A stretch of DNA of 64,000 nucleotides from Acidiflorens sp963841945 (GTDB taxonomy: Bacteria > Acidobacteriota > Terriglobia > Terriglobales > Acidobacteriaceae). The stretch spans positions 155,848-219,847 of the forward strand of contig CAWJFC010000034.1 in assembly GCA_963841945.1 (NCBI GenBank), written 5' to 3'. Under the pieces are notes generated by a model. That model saw nothing but the letters and a program-made list of their open reading frames with translations. It made no database searches and was not told where the DNA came from. Positions 45,434 through 53,744 of this stretch are shown piece after piece. The translations under genes and the position numbers were made by a program. Within the stretch, counting starts at the first letter, position 1; each line of letters opens with the position of its first letter.

Positions 45434-45766
45434 TTACTTGCGGCTGCCGGCGGTCTCTTTTGCTTTGGCTGCGCCGGTAATGATGCCTAGAACTTCTTCT
45501 TCACGCATGATGATGAAGTCTTCGCCGTCGAGCTTGATTTCGGTACCGGAATATTTGCCGAAGAGGATGCGGTCGCCTTCTTTAACGTCGAGCGGGCGGA
45601 CTTTGCCTTCTTCGCTGATCTTGCCTTTGCCGGCGGAGATGACTTCGCCTTCCTGCGGCTTGTCTTTTGCGGAGTCGGGGATGATGATGCCACCGCGGGT
45701 GGTATCAGCCTCTTCTACACGACGGACCAGAATACGGTCGTGCAGGGGAGTAAACTTTGTAGCCAT
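45434..45766 (-). CDS. groES: Co-chaperonin GroES (10 kDa)
   Basis: This 110-residue lid of the GroEL ring starts at the ATG at 45766, preceded by AAAGGAGCACC. Conserved parts are TPLHDRILVRRVEEADTTRGGIIIPDSAKDKPQEGEVISAGKGK, which includes the mobile loop, then PLDVKEGDRILFGKYSGTEIKLDGEDFIIMREEEVLGII. A short Ala/Lys tail (TGAAKAKETAGSRK) extends about 12 residues beyond the usual length. It is first in the operon, directly downstream of the CIRCE element. Confidence 0.97.
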   Translation of the reverse strand: MATKFTPLHDRILVRRVEEADTTRGGIIIPDSAKDKPQEGEVISAGKGKISEEGKVRPLDVKEGDRILFGKYSGTEIKLDGEDFIIMREEEVLGIITGAAKAKETAGSRK

Positions 45767-45812
45767 GGTTGGTGCTCCTTTCAGAATATGTTTTGGGATT
45801 GATGCTGGTTTG

Positions 45813-45839
45813 TTAGCACTTAATCTCAACGAGTGCTAA
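45813..45839 (-). promoter_or_regulatory. CIRCE operator (HrcA binding site) of groESL
   Basis: TTAGCACTT-N9-GAGTGCTAA matches the CIRCE consensus except at one base of the left arm. It lies 47 bases before the groES start and just after the -10 box. HrcA bound here would repress groESL until heat stress. No hrcA gene is in the window. Confidence 0.93.
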
Positions 45840-45867
45840 TTCTAAGATGTGAGTGAGGAATTGTCAA
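45839..45867 (-). promoter_or_regulatory. Sigma70-type promoter of groESL
   Basis: On the minus strand TTGACA (45867-45862) is followed by a 17-base spacer and TAGAAT (45844-45839). This is a near-ideal housekeeping promoter. The CIRCE element begins at the last base of the -10 box and would cover the start site. Confidence 0.88.
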
Positions 45868-45941
45868 GTCGTGGAGCGCTCGAGGTGTGACAATGAATAG
45901 CATAACCACCAAGGACACTGAGCGTCACTAAGGAATTCTCT

Positions 45942-46676
45942 ATGAAGATTCTTTGTATCTTATTGATTAATGGACTTTTATTGTTTGTTGGCGGGTGTTA
46001 TCGGAGGCCGAGCGGGGCTTCCATTACGCAGGATGAACTTGTCCGGCGGACACAGGAGCTGGTGGATGCGGTGGCGGGCGGGGACAGACGTCCTTGGAAG
46101 GCTTACTTTGCCGACGATTGCCTGTTCTTTGATGAGAAGGGCAACAACATGAATAAAGAGGCGCTGGTGGCGGGGATCGTGCCGCTGCCGGCGGGGTACT
46201 CGGGGAATATTAAGGTGGAGAACGTGAAGAGTCATATTGAGGGAAGTGTTGCGATTCTCAGCTATGACCTGGATGAGACCGAGATTGCTTACGGGCAGGA
46301 GATGAAGGCGCGGTATCACGAGACGGATACGTGGATGCGGCGCGGGGCGGATTGGCAGATTGTGGCGGGGCAGGTTTTGCGGTACTACGAGGATCCGGCG
46401 CCGGGGGTTTCGGATGTGAAGAAGTATCCGGAATATGTGGGGACTTATGAGGCTGCGCCGGGAAAGACGGTGACGGTTTCGCTGCTGGATGGGCATTTAT
46501 TTTTTCAGCGTGGAGAGCGGACGAAACAGGAATTGATTCCGGAGGCAGAGGGGATTTTCTTTCGCAAGGGAGTCGAAGGGCGGACGCTGTTTCGGCGCGG
46601 GACGGACGGAAAGGTCGAGGCGCTGATCGATCGGCGGAATAATGAGGATATTGTTTGGAGCAGGGAGGAACGTTAG
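45942..46676 (+). CDS. Lipoprotein with NTF2-like (DUF4440/SnoaL) domain
   Basis: This 244-residue exported protein has a signal peptide ending LLFVGGC, a plausible lipobox. Residues 30-150 form an NTF2-like domain (LVRRTQELVDAVAGGDRRPWKAYFADDCLFFDEKG, HETDTWMRRGADWQIVAGQ), the pattern of DUF4440 proteins. Residues 155-244 look like a beta-barrel accessory domain of the DUF3471 type (YVGTYEAAPGKTVTVSLLDGHLFFQ). No catalytic residues can be assigned. It is divergent from groES, and a heptamer repeat block begins eight bases after its stop. Confidence 0.75.
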   Translation: MKILCILLINGLLLFVGGCYRRPSGASITQDELVRRTQELVDAVAGGDRRPWKAYFADDCLFFDEKGNNMNKEALVAGIVPLPAGYSGNIKVENVKSHIEGSVAILSYDLDETEIAYGQEMKARYHETDTWMRRGADWQIVAGQVLRYYEDPAPGVSDVKKYPEYVGTYEAAPGKTVTVSLLDGHLFFQRGERTKQELIPEAEGIFFRKGVEGRTLFRRGTDGKVEALIDRRNNEDIVWSREER

Positions 46677-47255
46677 TTTCTGAGTTGCTATTTGCCAGTT
46701 GCCAGTTCCCAGCTGCCAGTTCTCAGTTCCTTGTTCTTAGTTCTCAGATCCCCTTAATTTTCGATTCTTGCTCACACTTCGCCGCTTTTCGGTTGGGACC
46801 CCGACCCTAGACCTTCGTGCTAAGGCTTCCCTCCTCAGGGATTGCCCAAAACGGGGTTAGGCCTGCCGGGCGGGGGGCAGGGGTCACAATTGGCGCACAT
46901 GCGAGGCCGCTTCCGCGGGGTTCATTCCCGGCAAGGTGCTTTATTCAGGGACGTTAGGGGCTGCTCGGTTCCTTAAGATCACAGAGTTTTGTTCATCACT
47001 CACAGTTTTTAGTGATGGAGATCACGCATTCGTGTGGCAAAAGGCGCAGCGCGGGATGGCTTGGGAAGAAGTGCGGCGTGCGGTCTGGCTCGCGACTTCC
47101 CATAAAAGTCCTTGATTTAAAGGGGTTTGAGGTATACAAGTGTCGCATTCCCGTTACAACTGGAGATTGGCATGCCCATTGCGATAGACAAAGCGCAGGG
47201 TGCGGTCAACAGCGCGCAATCAAGCGCAGCAGAAAGAAGTCAGGAGAGAGAGACT
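46677..47255. other. Leader region of the CRP-type regulator gene, with repeats and dyads
   Basis: This stretch holds nine GTTCTCA-type heptamers (46684-46746) and a G/C-rich segment with CCTGCC/GGCAGG and CCGC/GCGG stems (about 46860-46925) that could fold as RNA but matches no riboswitch I know. It also holds two overlapping dyads at 46994-47025. If translation of the regulator starts at 47172 or earlier, the last part is coding. Confidence 0.5.
46994..47025. promoter_or_regulatory. CRP-like dyad and overlapping inverted repeat upstream of crp-type gene
   Basis: GTGAT-GGAG-ATCAC (47012-47025) has the spacing of a CRP site: AGTGA-N6-TCACG, two mismatches from TGTGA-N6-TCACA. The inverted repeat CATCACT-N10-AGTGATG (46994-47000 and 47011-47017) overlaps its left half. 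Together they suggest autoregulation of the regulator gene about 230 bases downstream. Confidence 0.5.
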
Positions 47256-48044
47256 ATGGCAACGGCAACGGTAGCACTGAGGAGCAGCGGAACCGGATTC
47301 CGGTATATGGCGGACTCGCAAGCAAGAGCGAATTCACCGTATGGGTTGCCGATTATTGAAGATGTACGGCAATTCGAGTTGGGGCCAGATAGTTTTTTCT
47401 CGGGATTATCGTCGGGGACGTTAGATGATCTGAACCGCATCAAGCACACCAGTTCATATCCAGAAGGCGCGGTGGTGCTGATGGAAGGACAAGCGGCACG
47501 CGGGATTTACATCGTGTGCCAGGGCCGCGTGAAGTTGATGACGACCAACGCCGATGGCAAGACGCTGATCGTGAAGATAGCGCATCCGGGTGAGGTGCTG
47601 GGACTGCAATCGGTGGTTACGGGACATGCTTATGAGCTGACGGTAGAGACTTTGCAGCCCTCCCAGCTGGCTTACATCGGCAGCGATCAGTTTTTGAGAT
47701 TTTTGAAAACGCACGGAGATGCGTGCCTGCGGGCGACGCAGCACCTGAGCCAGGATTGCCAATCGGCTTACGACGTAATTCGCTCGATAGGACTTTGCCA
47801 TTCGGTCCCGGGGAAGCTGGCGCGTCTCCTCCTGCAGTGGTCAGCTGAGGGCCGAGTGAGCGATGGCGTAATACGGATGAAACTGGCTTTGACGCATGAA
47901 GAACTGGCACAGCTGATTGGCTCGTCGCGCGAAACGGTGACTCGGATTTTGGGTGATTTCAAACGGCGAGGGGTGGTGGAGTTACACGGGGCCACGTTGT
48001 TGATTCGGGATCAGAGGGCGCTGGAGAATTTGTGCGTATCGTAG
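47256..48044 (+). CDS. Crp/Fnr-family transcriptional regulator
   Basis: This regulator has about 262 residues from the ATG at 47256, chosen for the AGGAGAGAG upstream. ATG 47172, also with GGAG upstream, would add a 28-residue Ala/Ser/Gln-rich extension. The cyclic-nucleotide-binding-like beta-roll spans about 45-150 (YPEGAVVLMEGQAARGIYIVCQGRVKLM, ILIVKIAHPGEVLG). The winged HTH follows (LTHEELAQLIGSSRETVTRILGDFKRRGVV). The recognition helix SRETVTRIL matches E. coli CRP at the three base-contacting residues (Arg, Glu, Arg), so a TGTGA-type target is expected. Residues for cAMP binding are not clearly conserved. No N-terminal iron-sulfur cysteines like those of Fnr are seen. The sensed signal is unknown. 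Confidence 0.87.
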   Translation: MATATVALRSSGTGFRYMADSQARANSPYGLPIIEDVRQFELGPDSFFSGLSSGTLDDLNRIKHTSSYPEGAVVLMEGQAARGIYIVCQGRVKLMTTNADGKTLIVKIAHPGEVLGLQSVVTGHAYELTVETLQPSQLAYIGSDQFLRFLKTHGDACLRATQHLSQDCQSAYDVIRSIGLCHSVPGKLARLLLQWSAEGRVSDGVIRMKLALTHEELAQLIGSSRETVTRILGDFKRRGVVELHGATLLIRDQRALENLCVS

Positions 48045-48182
48045 GGAGCTTTTAGCTTCGAGCTACTAGCTTAAAACCAAACCTGGTGATGATTAGATTT
48101 ACGAGGGCCGCGATTGCCGAACCTGGCTTCGCGGCTCTTTCATTTAGAGTTGAACCATTTGGAGTTGAATCTCGGCACCTCA

Positions 48183-48240
48183 GGCGCTGAAGCGCCGAGA
48201 CATTTTTCGGCGGGCGTGTCGGCACGAGTGAACTCGTGCC
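48183..48240. repeat. Two perfect GA-loop hairpins upstream of the kinase gene
   Basis: GGCGCT-GA-AGCGCC (48183-48196) and GGCACGAGT-GA-ACTCGTGCC (48221-48240) have different arms but the same two-base loop. They belong to a dispersed hairpin family also seen at 43555, 53582, 53648, 54736 and 54853. The rest of the 270-base gap before the kinase gene holds nothing recognisable. Confidence 0.65.
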
Positions 48241-48316
48241 CTTCCCTTCCTCGCCGCTTGTTCCGATATATAATCCTCAGCCTCGGGTTTATTTGTTCAC
48301 TGCCTCACACTTTCCC

Positions 48317-50944
48317 ATGACACTGAATGCCGGCACCAAGCTTGGACCTTACGATATCGAGTCGCTGCTGGGTGCGGGCGGCATGGGCGAAGTGTATCGG
48401 GCGCGGGATGCGCGGTTGAACCGGACGGTTGCGATCAAGGTGCTGCCGAAGTCCTTTTCGGCGGATGCGGACCGGTTGCAGCGCTTTACGCAGGAGGCGC
48501 GGGCGGCGGCGGCGCTGAACCATCCCAACATTCTTTCGATCTTCGATATTGGCGAGGCCGACGGCGCTCCTTATATTGTGTCGGAGCTGCTGGAGGGGAC
48601 GACGCTGCGGGAGTTGATCCGCAACGGGCCGATGCCGGTGCGGAAGGTGATCGATTGCGCGCTGCAGACGGCGCGGGGATTGGCGGCGGCGCACGACAAA
48701 GGGATCGTGCATCGCGATTTGAAGCCGGAGAACATTTTTGTTACCGAAGACGGGCGAGTGAAGATTCTGGATTTTGGGCTGGCGAAGCTGACGCGGCCGG
48801 AGGCGACGAGCGAGGGCGGCGGCGACACGCTGACGGCGCAGGTGAACACCGAGCCGGGGCAGGTGATGGGGACGGCGGGATACATGTCTCCGGAGCAGGT
48901 GCGCGGGAAGGCGGCGGATCATCGGGCGGATATTTTCGCGTTCGGATCGATTTTGTACGAGATGCTTTCTGGAAAGCGCGCGTTTCATGGGGAATCGCCG
49001 GCGGAGACGATGAGCGCGATCCTGAAGGAAGAGCCGCAGGAACTGGCGGAGACGGGACGGAATATTCCGCTGCCGCTGGAGCGGATCGTGCGGCATTGCC
49101 TGGAGAAGAATCCGGGGCGGAGGTTCCAGTCGGCGGGCGATGTGGCGTTCGCGCTGGAGGCGCTGTCGGATAGTTCGGCGGGAACGCGGACGAGCGCGCA
49201 GGCGGTGGTGGTTGGAGTGGATGCCGGCCCAGTTGAGGAGGAAGAAAAAACCCGGACACGCGGAGCTTGGATGGGGCACCCAATCGGGCTCCCGGTCGTC
49301 GTGGCGCTGGTGATCGCGGCGGCGGGAGTCGCTTGGTGGGTTGGGCGCGCAAGCGTGAAGACTTCGCTGGCGGAGTATCAGCAGATCACGTTTCGGACGG
49401 GGTCGATGGGCAATGCGCGTTTCACGCCGGATGGAAGCATTGTTTACTCCGCGCAATGGGATGGGGGCGAAAAGCAGCTGTACATGTCACGCACGGATGA
49501 GCACGGTGCGCGCGAGCTGGGGTTGAAGGATGCGGATCTGCTGTCGATTTCGAAGAGTGGAGAACTGGCGATCCTGGAGAACGCGGTGTATTTGGGGGGG
49601 TATTCGCGGTCGGGGACGCTGGCGCGGGTGCCGCTGAGTGGAGGAACGCCGCGAGAGGTGCTCGACAATGTGCAGGATGCGGACTGGGCGGCGGATGGGG
49701 AGCACATGGCGGTGGTGCGATTCGTGCCCGAAAACCGGCATTGGCGGCTGGAGTATCCGGTGGGAAAGGTTTTGCTGGACAGCATTAATTGGATCAGTAC
49801 GCCGAAGATTTCGCCGGATGGGAAGTGGGTGGCATTCGCCGATCACGAGAACACGGCGGGAGATGACCTGGGATCGGTGGCGGTAATCGACCCGGATGGA
49901 CATGAGAAAAAGCTGTCATCGGGATGGGTTTCGCAGGAGGGAATGGTCTGGTCGCCGAAGGGGGATGAAATCTGGTTTACAGCTACGAGCAATGGCAGCG
50001 CGCAGAACCTGCATGGGGTGAGCCTCTCGGGAAAAGCGCGGACGATTGCGAACGTGCCGGGAGGGATGTGGCTGCAAGACATTCGAAACGGAGTGGCGCT
50101 GACGATAACGCACCAGACGCGGCTGGGAATTCGTGGAATGGGGCCGGGAGCGAAAGAAGAGCGGGAACTGGGATGGCTGGGATGGGCGGAGCTGCGGGAC
50201 ATCAGCCGGGACGGAAACCAGGTTCTGTTTGAGGAGGAGGGAGATGGGGGCGGGCCGAATTACACGGTTTTTTTGCGGAATATGGATGGGTCGCCGCCAG
50301 TGAGGATTGGAGAAGGCGTGGCGCAGGCGATTTCGCCGGATGGCAAATGGGTGATCACGAAGCCGGCGAAGGAGGGCCCATTGAGCATCGTGCCGACGGG
50401 AGCGGGCGAGACTCGGCAACTGACGCATGACAGCATCAGCTATGACCGGGTTCGCTACCTGCCTGATGGCAAGCATCTGCTGGCTGTGGGCATTGAGCCG
50501 GGGCATGGGGTGCGAGATTATTTGATCGATGTGGCGAGCGGAGAATCGAAACCGATCACGCCGGAAGGAATTGCGGGGACAGCCGTTTCCGCGGACGGGC
50601 GACGGGCAGCGGTCCGTGGGCCGGATGGGAAATGGGCGGTGTTGTCGGTAGAAGGTGGAGGATTGCAACAGGTTCCCGAGCTGGATGGGAACTGGCGGGT
50701 GGCGGGGTGGACGCCGGACGGGACTTCGCTTTATGTGTTGGCGAGCCACAAGGTGGATCGAGCGCCGAGCTTATATCGGGTGGATGTGGCAAGCGGGAAA
50801 ATGGAATTGTGGAAGACATTTGGAACGGAACTGGGTGCGGGGGTGACGGGAGCGGCTCCGCATTTTTCAAGTGATGGGAGCGCATACGCGTATCAGTACT
50901 TCCAGGATCTGACGGTGGCTTATGTGGTGAGGGGACTGAGGTGA
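48317..50944 (+). CDS. Ser/Thr protein kinase with TolB/WD40-like beta-propeller
   Basis: This protein has about 875 residues from the ATG at 48317. The kinase domain is complete: GAGGMGEVY (19-27), Lys41 in AIKVLP, HRDLKPEN (132-139), DFG (152-154) and GTAGYMSPEQ in the activation loop. A membrane helix (GLPVVVALVIAAAGVAWWVG, about 325-345) divides it from a large extracytoplasmic domain of PD40/TolB-type repeats (ARFTPDGSIVYSAQWDG, PKISPDGKWVAFADH, YLPDGKHLLAVG), likely a six- to eight-bladed propeller. This architecture is abundant in Acidobacteria. The propeller probably senses an external or periplasmic cue. No sigma factor is adjacent, unlike the other kinase in the window. Confidence 0.92.
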   Translation: MTLNAGTKLGPYDIESLLGAGGMGEVYRARDARLNRTVAIKVLPKSFSADADRLQRFTQEARAAAALNHPNILSIFDIGEADGAPYIVSELLEGTTLRELIRNGPMPVRKVIDCALQTARGLAAAHDKGIVHRDLKPENIFVTEDGRVKILDFGLAKLTRPEATSEGGGDTLTAQVNTEPGQVMGTAGYMSPEQVRGKAADHRADIFAFGSILYEMLSGKRAFHGESPAETMSAILKEEPQELAETGRNIPLPLERIVRHCLEKNPGRRFQSAGDVAFALEALSDSSAGTRTSAQAVVVGVDAGPVEEEEKTRTRGAWMGHPIGLPVVVALVIAAAGVAWWVGRASVKTSLAEYQQITFRTGSMGNARFTPDGSIVYSAQWDGGEKQLYMSRTDEHGARELGLKDADLLSISKSGELAILENAVYLGGYSRSGTLARVPLSGGTPREVLDNVQDADWAADGEHMAVVRFVPENRHWRLEYPVGKVLLDSINWISTPKISPDGKWVAFADHENTAGDDLGSVAVIDPDGHEKKLSSGWVSQEGMVWSPKGDEIWFTATSNGSAQNLHGVSLSGKARTIANVPGGMWLQDIRNGVALTITHQTRLGIRGMGPGAKEERELGWLGWAELRDISRDGNQVLFEEEGDGGGPNYTVFLRNMDGSPPVRIGEGVAQAISPDGKWVITKPAKEGPLSIVPTGAGETRQLTHDSISYDRVRYLPDGKHLLAVGIEPGHGVRDYLIDVASGESKPITPEGIAGTAVSADGRRAAVRGPDGKWAVLSVEGGGLQQVPELDGNWRVAGWTPDGTSLYVLASHKVDRAPSLYRVDVASGKMELWKTFGTELGAGVTGAAPHFSSDGSAYAYQYFQDLTVAYVVRGLR

Positions 50945-50947
50945 AGA

Positions 50948-51014
50948 TCGGGACATCGGATGATAGGGACATCGGGTGATTGGAGCGTCGGGTGAGTGGG
51001 TCATCGCGTGATTG
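50948..51014. repeat. Degenerate 16-17 bp tandem repeat after the kinase gene
   Basis: Four units of the type GGGACATCGG(A/G)TGATT follow one another, the later ones with more changes (GAGCGTCGGGTGAGTG, GGTCATCGCGTGATTG). They begin three bases after the kinase stop and end before the next gene. Confidence 0.6.
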
Positions 51015-51043
51015 AAAACTACAGTTCACATAAAATGGTTGGC

Positions 51044-51520
51044 ATGAAGAGATTTGCGGTTGGGTTGGCGTTGGTGATCGCGCTTGGCACGATCTTGGGC
51101 GGCGTTTGTGCGTGGGCTCAGGATGAGGATGAAGGGCCGATGTCGAATATGCGGTTCGTGGTGGTGCGCGACACGAATGGGAAGCCGGTGAAGAATGCGG
51201 CAGTGGTGCTGCATCCGGTGAGAAAGAACGGCAAGCAGTCGATGGGCGGCATGGAATTGAAGACGGATGAAGAAGGCAAGACTTGGATCGATGGCATTCC
51301 GTATGGGCAGCTTCGGGTGCAGGTGCTGGCACCGGGATTCCAGACGTTCGGCGAAGATTACGAGATCAAAAAGCCGGAGACAGAGATTGTTGTGAGGTTG
51401 AAGAAACCGGTGGGGCAATATTCGTCGTACGGCGTGCAGGAGAAAGAGAAGAAGACGGAACCGGGACAGGCACCCACGCCGCAACAGGCGCCGCAGTCAC
51501 AGCAGCCTCCGCAGCAGTAG
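51044..51520 (+). CDS. Small exported protein with carboxypeptidase-regulatory-like domain
   Basis: This protein has about 158 residues from the ATG at 51044; ATG 51035 is an equally simple start. A signal peptide (MKRFAVGLALVIALGTILGGVCAWAQ) is followed by one Ig-like carboxypeptidase-regulatory domain: MRFVVVRDTNGKPVKNAAVVLHPV, ELKTDEEGKTWIDGIPYGQLRVQVLAPGFQTF. The C-terminal 35 residues are Gln/Pro-rich and probably disordered. The same domain type heads the TonB receptor at 6583. Standing alone it is a common periplasmic acidobacterial protein of unknown role. Confidence 0.75.
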   Translation: MKRFAVGLALVIALGTILGGVCAWAQDEDEGPMSNMRFVVVRDTNGKPVKNAAVVLHPVRKNGKQSMGGMELKTDEEGKTWIDGIPYGQLRVQVLAPGFQTFGEDYEIKKPETEIVVRLKKPVGQYSSYGVQEKEKKTEPGQAPTPQQAPQSQQPPQQ

Positions 51521-51771
51521 TAGGTTTCGCGCACCCACTGTTTCCGAGGCTACTGCGGAAGCTACTGCCGTTGCGGAACCCACCACCGATTTCCGTGGAA
51601 GCAAAATCGTCCGATCAGAAGCGGCCGTGACAAGACCGGCCCGCGGGTAGCGCGCTCGTATCCTCCCGTTTGAATCCATAAAAGCTCTATGGAATTGCAT
51701 CGCCCGATGGGCGGCGAGACACAATCGCGACGAGTTTGCAATCATGTGCTGCTGGCAACGCTCGATCGGCG

Positions 51772-52176
51772 CTATGCGGTGGCGGCTTGGCTTTTGATTT
51801 TCGAGTAGGTCTGACGGGGACTTGGAACGTAAACGCAGGACTTGAATTCGTAGTGCTTGGTGAGGCAGTCAGCACAGAGATGCAGATGATGCACACGGCA
51901 TTCGACGGCGGATTCCCAGGTACCGCATTGATTGCAAATTCTTCTTTTGCCCTTGGCGCCGGCGCGGGCGCGTGAGGGATCGGCGTCTGCAAAGGAGCGC
52001 GCCTTCATGTAGAAACCGGCGGCGGCGAGAACCATGCCGAAAGAAAAGAGCATGGCGCCGGCGCTAATTGCAGAAGCATCGCGTGGCGTGCTGAAGGCAG
52101 CGGAGAAAAAACCGAGGGCGGCCAAGCCAAAGAAACAGCCAACTGCGATCATCCAGGTCCCGAATTTCAAAGCCAT
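51772..52176 (-). CDS. Membrane protein with C-terminal zinc-finger-like Cys cluster
   Basis: This 134-residue protein has two membrane helices (about 7-28 and 40-57) and a cytoplasmic tail. The tail contains CNQCGTWESAVECRVHHLHLCADCLTKHY, a Cys2-Cys-His2-Cys2 arrangement resembling a B-box or RING-like zinc site. AAGGAG precedes the ATG. It is divergent from the PilZ gene. I know no named family. The zinc site suggests protein or nucleic acid binding at the membrane. Confidence 0.65.
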   Translation of the reverse strand: MALKFGTWMIAVGCFFGLAALGFFSAAFSTPRDASAISAGAMLFSFGMVLAAAGFYMKARSFADADPSRARAGAKGKRRICNQCGTWESAVECRVHHLHLCADCLTKHYEFKSCVYVPSPRQTYSKIKSQAATA

Positions 52177-52352
52177 GGCACTCCTTCTTGGGGGAAGCCG
52201 GTGGGAACAAACCCGCCAGGCGAATACGGCGCGGGCGTTTGAAGCGTGACTTAAGCTTAGACGGGGATTAGAGAAAACTCCAGATGACCGAAGTTCGGTT
52301 GTGACGCAGGTAACTTGCTGGTGAGTGAGGGCAATCTTAGCATTTACTCATC

Positions 52353-53481
52353 ATGGATATCCGTCTGCTCCTCGTGTGCCCCGATCAGGACGCCGCCGCG
52401 CTGTTGAGGAATGTGCTGTCCGAGATGGGAATCGAGGCTGAGCACACGCCATCGTTGGCGCACGGACTGGTACGACTGGAAGAAGATAAATTCGATGCGG
52501 TGGTGTTCGAATATCGCGGCGACGCGGCGTCGGAAGAATTTCTGGCGCGCCTGCGGCATTCAGCGAAGAACCAGAAGACGATGCTGATCGCGGTGGTGGA
52601 AGAGGAATGCAACGCGCGGCCGCTGTTCGGACTGGGCGCAAATTTTGTGCTTTATCGTCCTCTGTCGCTGGAGCGCACGCGGGTGAGCCTGAGCGCGGCG
52701 CGGAGCCTGATGCAGCGGGAACGGCGGCGAGCGCCACGGGCGCAGGTGCGTTCGCGGGCCAATATTTCTTATCCGGGGGTTCCCGATCTCGACGCGACGA
52801 TGATCAATATCAGCGACACGGGAACGATGATCACGACGCACAAGCGCGAACTGGACGCGGGAAAAGTCTATTTTGAATTTGCGCTGCCCGGGCAAAAGCA
52901 ACTCGTACGGCTCTCAGGGCAGGTGGCGTGGCAGGACTTTTCGGGGCGAGCGGGAATTCATTTTCTGGATGTGCCGCAGGCCTCGCGCAAACTGATTCAA
53001 AGCTGGCTGCAGCAGAACGACGCGCGCCCGGAGAAGACGCCGCAGACAGCGCCGGAGCCGGTGATCGAGCGCTTTGCGCTCGAGCCGAAACTGAAAGGAA
53101 CCAACAGTTCGCCACACACACCGCGACATACTCTGGAGCACGATCTGGATGCGGGCGACCGGCGGCGCGGCGAGCGAGTGCCTTGCCAGTTGGGAGCGAC
53201 GGTGAATCCGGTGGGGACGAGCACGCCGAACCATTGCTCGCTGTCGGATATCAGCGAAGGCGGATGTTACGTGGAGATGCCGACGCCGCTGGCGGGAAAA
53301 GTCGGATGTGGAGATTACGGTGCGAACGTCGGAGATGAAGTTCAAAGTACAGGGCGAGGTATTGAGCAGCCATCCCGGATTTGGGATGGGGGTGCGGTTC
53401 GTGTTCAACGATCCGACGGAACGTGAAGAGATTCTGCGGCTGCTGGCGGTGCTGTCGGCGGCGCGGGCGGAAGTCAGCTAG
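52353..53481 (+). CDS. Pseudo-receiver plus two PilZ domains, with apparent frameshift near the end
   Basis: Residues 1-115 look like a degenerate receiver domain: the phospho-accepting Asp position reads Glu (VVFEYRG) and the conserved Lys reads Arg (VLYRPLS). The first PilZ domain has RRRAPR and NISDTGTM. The second has RRRGERV and DISEGGC. Both have the c-di-GMP motifs RxxxR and (D/N)xSxxG. The frame from the ATG ends at 53426 with a tail unlike PilZ. Removing one A from the AAAA run at 53297-53300 gives instead GKSDVEITVRTSEMKFKVQG and GFGMGVRFVFNDP, a perfect PilZ ending at 53481. So either the sequence has an error or the gene carries a fresh indel. A diguanylate cyclase is encoded at 29987-30907. 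Confidence 0.8.
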
Positions 53482-53581
53482 CGGGCCTCGGGGGCTGATG
53501 CGCGTTTCAATTGGCCGTTGGATGGGGCGCCGAACGCGCTGCGCGCGCACTATCACCTATTCTCAAACGCCACTGATTTCT

Positions 53582-53693
53582 CCGGCGTTGAAACGCCGGC
53601 CAATGTTGGTCGTCCCTCCGGGACTTGAATCACTTCTCTCGCTTTTACCCAGCGCTAAAGCGCTGGGCTAACGGTAGTCCGCCCCTTCGGGGC
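53582..53693. repeat. Cluster of three perfect hairpins between PilZ and uxs genes
   Basis: CCGGCGTT-GA-AACGCCGG (53582-53599), CCCAGCGCT-AA-AGCGCTGGG (53648-53667) and GCCCC-TTC-GGGGC (53681-53693) follow one another. Their arms are unrelated but each is fully complementary. The 260-base gap holds nothing else I can name. As the genes on either side converge here, they may also end transcripts. Confidence 0.65.
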
Positions 53694-53744
53694 TGACATT
53701 CGGAGATTGCGCAGCCACGCTAATCCAGAGAGTCAAGCGAGCAA

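Noticed and set aside
46750..46990. G/C-rich structured stretch considered as riboswitch or 6S RNA
   Set aside because: Short stems can be drawn, but no conserved core of any class known to me is present.
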